NCBI GenBank assembly: GCA_016709675.1
Contig: JADJMH010000001.1
Span: forward strand, 124,001 to 188,000
DNA length: 64,000 bases
Direction: 5' to 3'
Source: Candidatus Accumulibacter proximus
GTDB lineage: Bacteria > Pseudomonadota > Gammaproteobacteria > Burkholderiales > Rhodocyclaceae
In this document: piece after piece, positions 14,978 to 23,185 of the stretch
Layout: each line of letters opens with the position of its first letter
How positions within the stretch are numbered: the stretch's first letter is position 1
Program-made: the position numbers and the translations under genes
Notes under the pieces: generated by a model
Told to the model about the DNA's origin: nothing
The model's database searches: none
Seen by the model: only the letters and a program-made list of their open reading frames with translations

Positions 14978-16879
14978 CTACAACTCGACCTGCGACCCAA
15001 GCTCGACGACCCGGTTCGGCGGTATCTTGAAGAAAGCGGTTGCGCTATCGGCGTTGCGGAACATCCAGTTGAACAGGATCTGCCGCCAGCGGGCCATGCG
15101 CGGCCCCGGGGAAAGAGGCAAGCGGACAACCGTCTCGCGGCCGAGGAAGAAAGATGTTTCCATCATGTCAAAGCACAGGTCCTGGTCGGCGCACAACGCC
15201 ATGGCCCGCGGCAGATCGGGGTCGTCCTTGAAACCGTAACGGACGAACACCCGATAAAACCCTTCAGAGAGCACTTCGACGCGCGCGCGCTCCGCGTCGG
15301 GGATGTGTGGCACGTCTTCGGTAAGCACATTGAGCACCACCACACGCTGGTGCAAGACCCTGTTGTGATTCAGGTTGTGGAGCATGGCACGCGGCACACC
15401 TTCCGGGTGAGCGGTGAGGAACACCCCGGTGCCCCCGACCCGCTGCGGTCCGCCCGAAGCGATTCCGGCGATGAAGGCGTCGAGCGGTACAGAATGCTCC
15501 TTCTGTCTTGCGGACAGCAATCTGCGACCGCGCCGCCAGGTTGACAGCAGCACGAACACCGAGCAACCCACGGCCAGCGGAAACCAGCCGCCGTCGAAGA
15601 TCTTGGTCACGTTAGCGGAAAAGAAAGCAAAATCGACAATGACGAAGAACACCAGGAACAGCGCAGCCAGCGGCCAGCTCCACTTCCACAGCGCACGGAC
15701 GACGACAAAGGCGAGAATGGTGTCGATCATCATCGTCAGCGTGACGGCAATGCCATAGGCCGATGCCAGGTTCGACGACGAGCGGAAACCGAGGACGACA
15801 ACGATCACGGTCAGCAGGAGCAGCCAGTTGATGTTCGGAACGTAGATCTGGCCCTTTTCACGCTCCGACGTGAAATTGACCTGGATCCGCGGGCAGTAGC
15901 CCAGCTGCATGGCCTGGCTGGTCAGCGAAAAGGCGCCGGAAATCACCGCTTGCGAGGCGATCACTGTGGCAACCGTGGCGAGGACGACCAGCGGGATCAG
16001 CAGCACCTCACTCGGCGCCATCAGGAAGAAGGGATTCTCGACTGCCTTCGGATCCTTGAGGATCAGCGCTCCCTGGCCAAGATAGTTGAGATAGAGCAGC
16101 GGAAAGACGAAAGCAAACCAGGCCCACTTGATCGCGCGGCGACCGAAATGGCCCATGTCGGCGTAGAGCGCTTCACCACCGGTAATCGCCAGCACCACCG
16201 AACCCAGCGCCAGAAAGGCCAGGCCCTGATGTTCGATGACAAACGCCCCGGCATACCAGGGATTGATTGCCGCCAGCACCAACGGATACTGGATCACGTT
16301 CCACAAGCCGAGCATACCGAGGGTCACGAACCAGAACATCATCACCGGGCCGAACAGCGCCCCGACGGCCGCCGTGCCGTGGCGCTGAAAAACGAACAGG
16401 AGGACCAGGATGCAGACAGTGATCGGCAAGACGTAGGGCTTGAGCAACGGCGTGGCAACGTGGAGCCCCTCGACCGCCGAGAGGACTGACATCGCCGGTG
16501 TGATCACCGCGTCGCCGTAAAAGAGTGCGGCACCGAAAATCCCCAGGGCCGACATCAGCCAGAGGACTCGCGGCGAGGCATTCGCCGTGCGCAGCGCCAG
16601 CGCAGTCAGGGCCATGATGCCGCCCTCGCCCTTGTTGTCGGCGCGCATGATGAACAGGACGTACTTGAGCGAAACCGTAATCGTCAGCGCCCAGAAGACC
16701 AGCGAGAGGATTCCCAGCACGTTGTCCGCAGTGACCGCCAGCGGATGGTGACCGCCAAACACTTCCTTGACCGTATACAGCGGACTGGTGCCGATGTCGC
16801 CAAAAACGACGCCCATCGCCGCCAGCGCGGTGCCTGCCAGACCGGCCTTATCGCCTTGCGACGAGTTCTCTGCTGCCAT
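14978..16879 (-). CDS. kup: Low-affinity potassium transporter Kup (copy 2)
   Basis: The 633-residue protein is nearly collinear with the downstream copy and has the same signatures: FGDIGTSPLYTVKEVFGGHH, FYGDAVITPAMSVLSAVEGL, GGEALYADMGHFGRRAIKWA and C-terminal SFFLGRETVVRLPLS. The copies differ mainly in the C-terminal cytoplasmic domain (for example the linker at YERLQKDSV in copy 1 versus SARQKEHSV here). That could give different regulation. The start at ATG 16879 follows ggaggggca. Only 124 bp separate the two genes and no terminator is visible between them, so co-transcription is possible. Confidence 0.93.
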   Translation of the reverse strand: MAAENSSQGDKAGLAGTALAAMGVVFGDIGTSPLYTVKEVFGGHHPLAVTADNVLGILSLVFWALTITVSLKYVLFIMRADNKGEGGIMALTALALRTANASPRVLWLMSALGIFGAALFYGDAVITPAMSVLSAVEGLHVATPLLKPYVLPITVCILVLLFVFQRHGTAAVGALFGPVMMFWFVTLGMLGLWNVIQYPLVLAAINPWYAGAFVIEHQGLAFLALGSVVLAITGGEALYADMGHFGRRAIKWAWFAFVFPLLYLNYLGQGALILKDPKAVENPFFLMAPSEVLLIPLVVLATVATVIASQAVISGAFSLTSQAMQLGYCPRIQVNFTSEREKGQIYVPNINWLLLLTVIVVVLGFRSSSNLASAYGIAVTLTMMIDTILAFVVVRALWKWSWPLAALFLVFFVIVDFAFFSANVTKIFDGGWFPLAVGCSVFVLLSTWRRGRRLLSARQKEHSVPLDAFIAGIASGGPQRVGGTGVFLTAHPEGVPRAMLHNLNHNRVLHQRVVVLNVLTEDVPHIPDAERARVEVLSEGFYRVFVRYGFKDDPDLPRAMALCADQDLCFDMMETSFFLGRETVVRLPLSPGPRMARWRQILFNWMFRNADSATAFFKIPPNRVVELGSQVEL

Positions 16880-17217
16880 TGCCCCTCCGGTAATGCACCT
16901 GGCGTGCGTTCGTGCCTCGGTCCGACAAGCGCCCACGCAAGCGGCCGTCGTCGCACAGATGGGCTATCAAGGAACGTTCCTCGCGACGGAGGAGCGCAGC
17001 AGCCCGATTGCCATTGTCCGACCGAAACGGAAGCTCGGCAAGGACTGAACTCAGGCGTCGACTGGACAGACCGGAGGAGAGCGCCGCCATTGGCTTGTGC
17101 TGCAGGGGACATCAAGCTGTTTCGATGGCCCGGAAGCCTCCTTCGACAGCCCGTACGGGCTCGGCAGTGCTACAATCCGGACCCCGTTATGCCTCTGGTA
17201 ATCAGGGAGTCTATGCC
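16880..17217. other. Divergent intergenic region between kup copy 2 and corA
   Basis: These 338 bp hold the upstream regions of two oppositely oriented cation transporters. An open frame in phase with corA runs through most of it but shows no conservation. I see no clear operator, riboswitch or hairpin. Confidence 0.5.
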
Positions 17218-18591
17218 GTGAGCGACGAAAACAAGCTGCAGGTCCCTGAAATGCTGCACAAGCGCCTTGCCGACGTGCACCTCACGGAAGTGCGCTCCCT
17301 GCTCTCGCTGCAGAAACTGGTGGAAGACCTGGTGCGTGAGCAGGATATGCCGCACCAGGATCAGGTCGACGGGGAACTGCAGCAGCAGTATCGCAGCGAA
17401 CTGCGGCAAAAGCTCAAGCGGATGCCGGCGCAGGAAGTCGCCTACATCCTCGAGTCGCTGGAGCCCAACGAACGCCTGGTGGTCTGGGATGAGGTCAAGG
17501 AAGGCGCGGACCCGATCCTGGCGCTGCTCTCCGACGACGTGCTCGAGGAGTTGATCGATGACAGCCACTACCGCAACGAGAAGACCGCCGTCACTGCGTT
17601 CGAACTGCAGGACGGACGGCTGCGCCAGATCTCGGTCAGCGGCCCGGAGGATCTGAGCAACGTCAAGCCGATCTGGGTGGACCTGATCGCCCCGACGAAA
17701 AAGATTCGCGCCTGGATGAGCAAGCTGTTCGACGTCGATCTACCCGACCCCGGCAACCTGACCGACATCGAGGCCAGCGCGCGCTTCTATGTGGACGAAG
17801 AGGGACATACCCATCTGCACTCGGACTTCCTGCTCGACACACGTGAGGGCTCACGCAACGTCCCGGTGGCGCTGATCCTCCAGAATGACGTCCTGTTCAC
17901 GGTCCGCAGCGAGGAGCTACCGGTGTTTCGCCTGCAGCGGGCACGCGCGCGGACCCGACCCGGCTACGTCAGCAATGGCACGGACGTGTTGCTGGACCTC
18001 TACGCGGCCGACGTCGAATACTCGGCCAATGCGCTGGAAGATGTCTACGGCGAACTCGACCGAGTCGGCAGACAGGTGCTGCGCTCGCACACCACTGACC
18101 AGGAAGCATCAAGGATCCTGACTGCGATTTCCGAGGCAGAAGACCTCAACGGACGGACCCGCCGCAGCGTCCTCGACACCCGGCGGGCACTCTCCTTCCT
18201 GCTGCACGGCAAGTTCCTCTCCAAGACGCAAACCAACGACGTGCGCGAGATCCTGCGCGACATCGAATCCCTCGACGGCCACACTGCCTTCCTGTTCAAC
18301 AAGATCAACTTCCTGATGGACGCCACCGACAGTGCGATCAACATCAACCAGAACAAGGACATCAAGCGGCTGACGGTGCTCAGCGTCATTTTCATGCCGA
18401 TCAACGTGCTGGCCGGGATGGGCGGCATGTCCGAGTTCTCGATGATGACCGAGGGCATTCCCTGGCCGATCGCCTATTCGGCCATGGTCGTCGCCATGGT
18501 CGGCATAGGTACCCTGACCTACTTCGGGCTGAGGTTCTTCGAGCGGCGCCGGGCACGCAGCAGCCACCTGGCAAATCGCCGGACTGACTGA
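17218..18591 (+). CDS. CorA-family divalent metal transporter with an MgtE-N-like front domain
   Basis: The 457-residue protein starts at GTG 17218 (agggagt upstream). Residues about 20-110 resemble the MgtE intracellular N-domain: LSLQKLVEDLVREQD, LKRMPAQEVAYILESLEPNE, ADPILALLSDDVLEELIDD. A CorA-type cytoplasmic funnel and two C-terminal helices follow (LTVLSVIFMPINVLAGMGGM; AYSAMVVAMVGIGTLTYFGL). The universal CorA selectivity motif GMN at the end of the first helix is GMG here (AGMGGMSEF). Related proteobacterial proteins may share this. Metal specificity may therefore differ from Mg2+/Co2+. The periplasmic loop is acidic. It diverges from kup and converges with hemL. Confidence 0.8.
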   Translation: MSDENKLQVPEMLHKRLADVHLTEVRSLLSLQKLVEDLVREQDMPHQDQVDGELQQQYRSELRQKLKRMPAQEVAYILESLEPNERLVVWDEVKEGADPILALLSDDVLEELIDDSHYRNEKTAVTAFELQDGRLRQISVSGPEDLSNVKPIWVDLIAPTKKIRAWMSKLFDVDLPDPGNLTDIEASARFYVDEEGHTHLHSDFLLDTREGSRNVPVALILQNDVLFTVRSEELPVFRLQRARARTRPGYVSNGTDVLLDLYAADVEYSANALEDVYGELDRVGRQVLRSHTTDQEASRILTAISEAEDLNGRTRRSVLDTRRALSFLLHGKFLSKTQTNDVREILRDIESLDGHTAFLFNKINFLMDATDSAININQNKDIKRLTVLSVIFMPINVLAGMGGMSEFSMMTEGIPWPIAYSAMVVAMVGIGTLTYFGLRFFERRRARSSHLANRRTD

Positions 18592-18619
18592 TTCCGGCCT
18601 GGCGCGACTGTAGCGTTCG

Positions 18620-19900
18620 CTACCAGGCCTTGAAAACCGTTTCGGCGGCGGCAATGGTGGCGGCGATATCGGCCTCGCTGTGCGCTGCTGAAACAAAGCC
18701 GGCCTCAAAAGCCGATGGCGCAAAATAGTGGCCGGCATCGAGCATGGCATGGAAGAAGCGGTTGAACGCGAGCTTGTCGCATGCCATCACCTCGGCATAG
18801 CTCTGCGGGCAGGCAGCACGGAAATACAGCCCGAACATGCCGCCGATCGACCGCGCGGAGAACGCCACCCCATGCTTGTCCGCCGCGGCAACGAGTCCGT
18901 CGGTGAGTTGTCTGGTGCGCTGCGCCAGCAATTCGTGGATGCCGCCCGCCTGCAACAGTCTCAGCGTCGCCAGACCGGCAGCGACCGCGACTGGATTGCC
19001 CGACAGGGTCCCCGCCTGATACACCGGACCCAGCGGTGCGATCATGGCCATGATGCCGCGCCGGCCACCGAATGCGCCGACCGGCATGCCCCCGCCGATC
19101 ACCTTGCCGAGCGTCGTCAGATCCGGAGTGACGCCATAGAGGCCCTGCGCACCCTGTGGGCCGACGCGGAAGCCGGTCATCACCTCGTCGAAGATCAGCA
19201 CCGAGCCGTTGCCACTGCACAGCTCGCGCATCGTCTGCAGGAAAGCGGGCCGCGGGGCAATCAGGTTCATGTTGCCGGCCACTGCTTCGACAATGACGGC
19301 GGCGATCTGCGAACCATGCTTGGCAAAGGCGGCTTCGAGCCCGGCGCTGTCGTTATAGTCGAGGACCAGGGTGTGCCTGGCCAGATCGGCGGGCACACCA
19401 CCGGAACTCGGATTGCCGAAAGTGAGCATTCCCGAGCCGGCCTTCACCAGCAGGCTGTCGGAGTGGCCGTGGTAGCAGCCCTCGAACTTGATCAGCAGAT
19501 CACGCCCGGTGAAGCCGCGCGCCAACCGGATGGCACTCATCGTCGCCTCGGTCCCCGAACTCACCAGACGAACCATTTCGAGCGACGGCAGCAGTTCGCA
19601 CAGCAGTTCGGCCATCTCGACCTCGCTTTCCGTCGGTGCGCCGAAGGACAGTCCCCTGGCCGCTGCCTCCTGCACCGCGGCGACCACCACCGGATGGGCG
19701 TGGCCGAGGATCAGTGGCCCCCAGGATCCGACATAGTCGATATAGCTCTTGCCATCGGCATCGGTGACGCGGGCGCCGGCGCCTGTAGCAAAGAAGCGCG
19801 GCGTACCGCCGACCGAACGAAAGGCCCGGACGGGCGAGTTCACGCCACCCGGAATGTGCTGCTGGGCGCGCTCAAAGAGCTGTTGATTGCGGGAATTCAC
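18620..19900 (-). CDS. hemL: Glutamate-1-semialdehyde 2,1-aminomutase
   Basis: The 426-residue class-III PLP aminotransferase makes 5-aminolevulinate from glutamate-1-semialdehyde in tetrapyrrole synthesis (C5 pathway). Markers are PGGVNSPVRAFRSVGG, SWGPLILGHAHP, VSSGTEATMSAIRLARG, FEGCYHGHSD, LIFDEVMTGFRVG, and the PLP lysine in LTTLGKVIGGGMPVGAFGG. The GTG start at 19900 is set by gaggaag upstream and by the usual family N-terminus (NSRNQQLFERAQQHIPGG). It overlaps the end of thiE by 29 bp, giving a thiD-thiE-hemL operon with coupled translation. It converges with corA. Confidence 0.95.
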   Translation of the reverse strand: MNSRNQQLFERAQQHIPGGVNSPVRAFRSVGGTPRFFATGAGARVTDADGKSYIDYVGSWGPLILGHAHPVVVAAVQEAAARGLSFGAPTESEVEMAELLCELLPSLEMVRLVSSGTEATMSAIRLARGFTGRDLLIKFEGCYHGHSDSLLVKAGSGMLTFGNPSSGGVPADLARHTLVLDYNDSAGLEAAFAKHGSQIAAVIVEAVAGNMNLIAPRPAFLQTMRELCSGNGSVLIFDEVMTGFRVGPQGAQGLYGVTPDLTTLGKVIGGGMPVGAFGGRRGIMAMIAPLGPVYQAGTLSGNPVAVAAGLATLRLLQAGGIHELLAQRTRQLTDGLVAAADKHGVAFSARSIGGMFGLYFRAACPQSYAEVMACDKLAFNRFFHAMLDAGHYFAPSAFEAGFVSAAHSEADIAATIAAAETVFKAW

Positions 19901-20540
19901 GCGTCTCTTCCTCAAAAAGTTGGTGATAGGCCGCCGCGCGAGCGGCCACGTCAGGAGCCTCGAAGAGGTCACCGATCACCGCCAGCATGTCAGCGCCGGC
20001 AGCCAGCAGGGGCGCAGCGTTGTCTACGGTAATGCCGCCGATGGCACAGGCCGGCAGCCGCAGCTCGGAAGAGCAGCGCGCAAACAGCGACAGCGGCGCG
20101 CGCTGCGCCGAAGGCTTGGTCGACGAAGCATACACCGCGCCGAAGGCGACGTAATCGGCCCCCGCGGCAACCGCGGCGCGGGCACGTTCAAAGTCGGCGT
20201 AACACGAGGCTCCCAACAGGCGGCCAGGAGCAAGCGCTTGCCGTGCTGCCCGCAGATCACCATCAGCGGCTCCGAGATGCACGCCGTCGGCATCCACGGC
20301 AAGCGCCAGCGGAAGATCGTCATTGATCAGCAGGCACGCACCAAACTGCCTGCAGAGACCGAGCAGGGCACGCGCTGCTTCCGCGCGCCGCGTCTCGTCC
20401 GAACGCTTGTCCCGGTATTGGATGACCGCCGCGCCACCACTCAAGGCCGCCCCGACCCGAGCGAGCAGAGTCGCCGCCGACAGGCCGTCCGGTGTGATCG
20501 CGTAAAGGCCGCGCAGCCTGTGCCGAACGGGTTCAACCAT
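19872..20540 (-). CDS. thiE: Thiamine-phosphate synthase
   Basis: The 222-residue TIM-barrel enzyme couples HMP-PP with the thiazole phosphate. Diagnostic stretches are GLYAITPDG at the N-terminus, AVIQYRDKRSDETRR (pyrophosphate binding), CLLINDDLPLALAVDADGVH followed by LG, GASCYADFERA, VAFGAVYASSTKPSA and CAIGGITVDN. The ATG at 20540 overlaps the thiD stop by 8 bp. The same frame is open far upstream inside thiD, but that extension is antithetical to the family length. It lies between thiD and hemL in an overlapping operon. Confidence 0.93.
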   Translation of the reverse strand: MVEPVRHRLRGLYAITPDGLSAATLLARVGAALSGGAAVIQYRDKRSDETRRAEAARALLGLCRQFGACLLINDDLPLALAVDADGVHLGAADGDLRAARQALAPGRLLGASCYADFERARAAVAAGADYVAFGAVYASSTKPSAQRAPLSLFARCSSELRLPACAIGGITVDNAAPLLAAGADMLAVIGDLFEAPDVAARAAAYHQLFEEETREFPQSTAL

Positions 20541-21378
20541 CAAGAACGCCGCTGCCGGCACGCGTCGGGAAAAAGCGGTCCGGGATGAACTGACCCCTGC
20601 CGGGTCGGAAACCGGCGGCCAGCGACTGCCAGGTGTATTCCTGGGCAACCCGGACAGCGTCTTCCACCGCCAGACCAAGGGCCAGATGTGCAGCGATGGC
20701 CGAGGCAAGCGTGCAACCCGAACCATGGTAGCTGCCGGGCAGCCGGTCCCAGGCATCGCTGCGCACCAACCCGGAGCCCCGGCAATAAAGGCTATTCACC
20801 ACCCGCACCGTCTCGTCATGGGTGCCGGTCAACAGGACATGGTCGCAGCCAAAGTCGAGCAGGCGCTGCGCGCATTCAGCCAGCGTTCGCTGGCGATCGT
20901 CGCCATCGTCGCCGCGCGCCAGACGACGGGCTTCGAGAGAATTTGGCGTCAGGATGGTCGTCAGTGGCATCAACCGCTCGCGCAGGCTCGCGATCATCGC
21001 CTCATCGGCCAGCTCGTCGCCACGCCCGGAGGCGAGCACGGGGTCGACAACCAACGGGATATCCGGGTAGTCGGCGACGACCCGGGCGATCACCGCGACA
21101 TTCTCGACGCTGCCAAGGAGGCCGATCTTGAAAGCAGCAACCGACATGTCTGCCAGCAAGCGCCGCGCCTGATCCTCGACACAGTTTGCCGCGACTGCCG
21201 ATACCCTGCCAACGCCGACGGTATCCTGCGCGGTCAGCGCCGTCACCACCGACAGGGGATGGCAACCGATCGACGAGATGGTCAGCAGATCGGCCTGCAT
21301 TCCGGCACCCCCGGAGGGATCGCTGGCGGCGAAGGTGAGAACGAGGGGCGGCGGCAGTCGGGCAGGGCGTCGGTTCAT
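20533..21378 (-). CDS. thiD: Hydroxymethylpyrimidine/phosphomethylpyrimidine kinase
   Basis: The 281-residue ribokinase-fold enzyme phosphorylates HMP twice for thiamine synthesis. It shows VLTFAASDPSGGAGMQADL, GCHPLSVVTALTAQDT, FKIGLLGS, VVDPVLASGRGDEL, TPNSLEARRL and the C-terminal ATP/anion-hole motif PGSYHGSGCTLASAIAAHLA. ATG 21378 is chosen; an in-frame TTG at 21417 would add 13 residues. It is the first gene of thiD-thiE-hemL and diverges from the rubredoxin gene. Confidence 0.93.
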   Translation of the reverse strand: MNRRPARLPPPLVLTFAASDPSGGAGMQADLLTISSIGCHPLSVVTALTAQDTVGVGRVSAVAANCVEDQARRLLADMSVAAFKIGLLGSVENVAVIARVVADYPDIPLVVDPVLASGRGDELADEAMIASLRERLMPLTTILTPNSLEARRLARGDDGDDRQRTLAECAQRLLDFGCDHVLLTGTHDETVRVVNSLYCRGSGLVRSDAWDRLPGSYHGSGCTLASAIAAHLALGLAVEDAVRVAQEYTWQSLAAGFRPGRGQFIPDRFFPTRAGSGVLDG

Positions 21379-21486
21379 CGGGGGCAAACTGGCGTCGGGG
21401 AATGGCTTCCTCGACAAACGCTTGGCAGCAGCGCAAGGGTTTGGCTAGAATCCGTCCATTTTTCCCACGATTCTAACCGAAAACCG

Positions 21487-21684
21487 ATGACAACCGCGTA
21501 CACTGCAAGCAACGAACCCTATCAGACCTGGATGTGCCTTACCTGTGGTTTTGTTTATGATGAGGCTGCCGGCCTGCCGGAAGAGGGCATCGCGCCAGGT
21601 ACCCGCTGGCTGGATGTGCCGATAAACTGGACTTGTCCGGAATGCGGGGCGCGCAAGGAGGACTTTGAAATGGTCGAAATCTGA
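21487..21684 (+). CDS. Rubredoxin
   Basis: The 65-residue protein has two Cys-x2-Cys knuckles, MCLTCGFVYDEAAG and WTCPECGARKEDFEM, which coordinate a single iron. This is the canonical rubredoxin electron carrier of the cytoplasm. The frame is open well upstream through thiD antisense DNA, so ATG 21487 is chosen from family length. A rubredoxin gene directly before pilG is a conserved arrangement in many beta- and gammaproteobacteria, although a functional link to pili is not established. Confidence 0.95.
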   Translation: MTTAYTASNEPYQTWMCLTCGFVYDEAAGLPEEGIAPGTRWLDVPINWTCPECGARKEDFEMVEI

Positions 21685-21784
21685 AGACAATGCGGTATAG
21701 TACCGGCAGCAGGAAATCATGTTACATCCGGGACTTCGATAGACTTCCATTAAGCAACGCCCCGGGACACTCTGGAGGAGAGAA

Positions 21785-22180
21785 TTGGCTGAAGCTGCAA
21801 ATTTGCGCGGCGTCAAGGTCATGGTCATCGACGACAGCAACACCATCCGGCGAAGTGCGGAAATCTTCCTGCTCCAGGCCGGCTGTCAGGTGCTGCTCGC
21901 AGAGGACGGCTTTGATGCGCTGGCAAAAGTTGCCGATCACCAGCCTGACGTCATTTTCTGCGACATCGTGATGCCGCGTCTGGACGGCTACCAGACCTGT
22001 GCCTTGATCAAGAAAAGTCAGCGCTTCCGCTCCACGCCAGTGATCATGCTGTCGTCCAAGGATGGCCTCTTTGACCGCGCACGTGCCAGTATGGTCGGCT
22101 CCGACCGCTATCTGACCAAGCCATTCACCAAGGACAGCCTGCTGCAAACGGTTGCAACTTTTGCACCGGCATCAGCCTGA
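21785..22180 (+). CDS. pilG: Twitching-motility response regulator PilG
   Basis: This 131-residue single-domain CheY-like receiver has MVIDDSNTIRRSAEIFLLQA (acidic pair DD), FCDIVMPRLDGYQTC (phospho-acceptor Asp), PVIMLSSKDGLFDRA and YLTKPFTKDSLLQ (conserved Lys). PilG relays signals from the ChpA kinase to the pilus extension machinery. The start is TTG 21785, supported by ggaggaga immediately upstream. It is the first gene of the pilG-pilH-pilI-pilJ-chpA cluster. Confidence 0.9.
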   Translation: MAEAANLRGVKVMVIDDSNTIRRSAEIFLLQAGCQVLLAEDGFDALAKVADHQPDVIFCDIVMPRLDGYQTCALIKKSQRFRSTPVIMLSSKDGLFDRARASMVGSDRYLTKPFTKDSLLQTVATFAPASA

Positions 22181-22225
22181 AGGAACCGCAACTTGCTGAA
22201 AGGCTGCTGGGGAGGCTAAGAGGGC

Positions 22226-22589
22226 ATGAGCATCACGAAGATCCTTATCGTTGACGATTCACCGACCGAACGCCATGTGCTGACGTCCTTGCTGACCCGC
22301 AACGGTTATCAGGTGATCGCCGCGCAGAGCGGCGAAGAGGGGATTGCGAAAGCCAAGAGCGAGTTGCCGGACCTTATCTTGATGGATGTCGTCATGCCCG
22401 GTCTCAATGGTTACCAGGCGACTCGAACCTTGACCCGCGATCCCGCGACGAAAAACATTCCGGTCATCGTCTGTACCACCAAGGGCCAGGAGACCGACAA
22501 GATCTGGGGCTTGCGCCAAGGGTGCCCAGGACTACCTGGTCAAGCCAGTCAACGGCCAGGAGTTGCTGGCCAAGATCGCAGCGCTCTAG
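22226..22589 (+). CDS. pilH: Twitching-motility response regulator PilH (frameshifted)
   Basis: The CheY-like receiver (ILIVDDSPTERHVLTSLLTR, ILMDVVMPGLNGYQATRTL, PVIVCTTKGQETDKIWGLRQ) is normal up to about residue 98. There a GGG run (22520-22522) contains one base too many. In the corrected frame the sequence continues GAQDYLVKPVNGQELLAKIA and stops at TAG 22587-22589, exactly as expected of PilH, including the conserved KP. As sequenced, the frame instead reads through into pilI and gives a 295-codon hybrid (22226-23113). PilH normally antagonises or tunes PilG output. A sequencing error or a real mutation are both possible. Confidence 0.8.
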
Positions 22590-22603
22590 ACGGCAGCCAG
22601 GGC

Positions 22604-23113
22604 ATGAGCAAGAAGATCCGCCTGCATGAATTCCAGTCCTACCTGGCGGCGCGGCTTGCCGGCACCAGCAGCCAGAGCGCCGCTGGTCTGCTGGGCGTTC
22701 AGGCGGGGCCAGACTACTGGCTGCTCGACCTGGCAGACTCGGGCGAGATCGTTCCGCTGACACCACTGGCCGAGGTGCCCTTGACCAAACCCTGGTTTGC
22801 GGGCATCGCCAACATTCGCGGCAACCTGCACTCGGTGGTTGACCTGTCAGCCTTTCTCGGCAAGGAAGTAACGCCCAGGAATACCAGCTCGCGACTGCTC
22901 CTGATTGGTACCCGTCATGGCAGCAATGCCGCCTTGCTGGTGAACCGGATGATCGGCCTGCGCAATGTCGAGGCCTTGAACCCCGAAACGGCGGCGCCGG
23001 CAGCACCCGCCTGGGCAGCCGAGGCCTATACGGATAACGAAGGACGCCGCTGGAGCAAACTCAAGGTACGAGAACTGCTGGCTGACGAGGCGTTCATGGA
23101 CATTGGCGCTTGA
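22604..23113 (+). CDS. pilI: CheW-like coupling protein PilI
   Basis: From ATG 22604 the product is 169 residues with a CheW fold: LLDLADSGEIVPLTPLAEVP, WFAGIANIRGNLHSVVDLSA (the strongly conserved GxxNxRGxxxxVxDL element), RLLLIGTRHG and ALLVNRMIGLRN. It links the PilJ receptor to the ChpA kinase in the Pil-Chp pathway. It starts 14 bp after the restored pilH stop. Because of the pilH frameshift it also appears fused in frame to pilH in the raw sequence. Confidence 0.88.
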   Translation: MSKKIRLHEFQSYLAARLAGTSSQSAAGLLGVQAGPDYWLLDLADSGEIVPLTPLAEVPLTKPWFAGIANIRGNLHSVVDLSAFLGKEVTPRNTSSRLLLIGTRHGSNAALLVNRMIGLRNVEALNPETAAPAAPAWAAEAYTDNEGRRWSKLKVRELLADEAFMDIGA

Positions 23114-23185
23114 GACGCTGCCGCATCAAGGAATCCTCGACAAGAGCGGTCTGCCTGGTCGAGGACGTGTAACCGGAGAAGGAAG

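Noticed and set aside
18595..18630. Possible bidirectional terminator between corA and hemL
   Set aside because: A partial inverted repeat is present (tagcg/cgcta within cctgg/ccagg), but it overlaps the hemL stop and lacks T-runs on either strand.
22226..23113. A genuine PilH-PilI fusion protein
   Set aside because: The fusion linker is PilH sequence read in the wrong frame. Shifting by one base restores both separate family members, so a frameshift is the better explanation.
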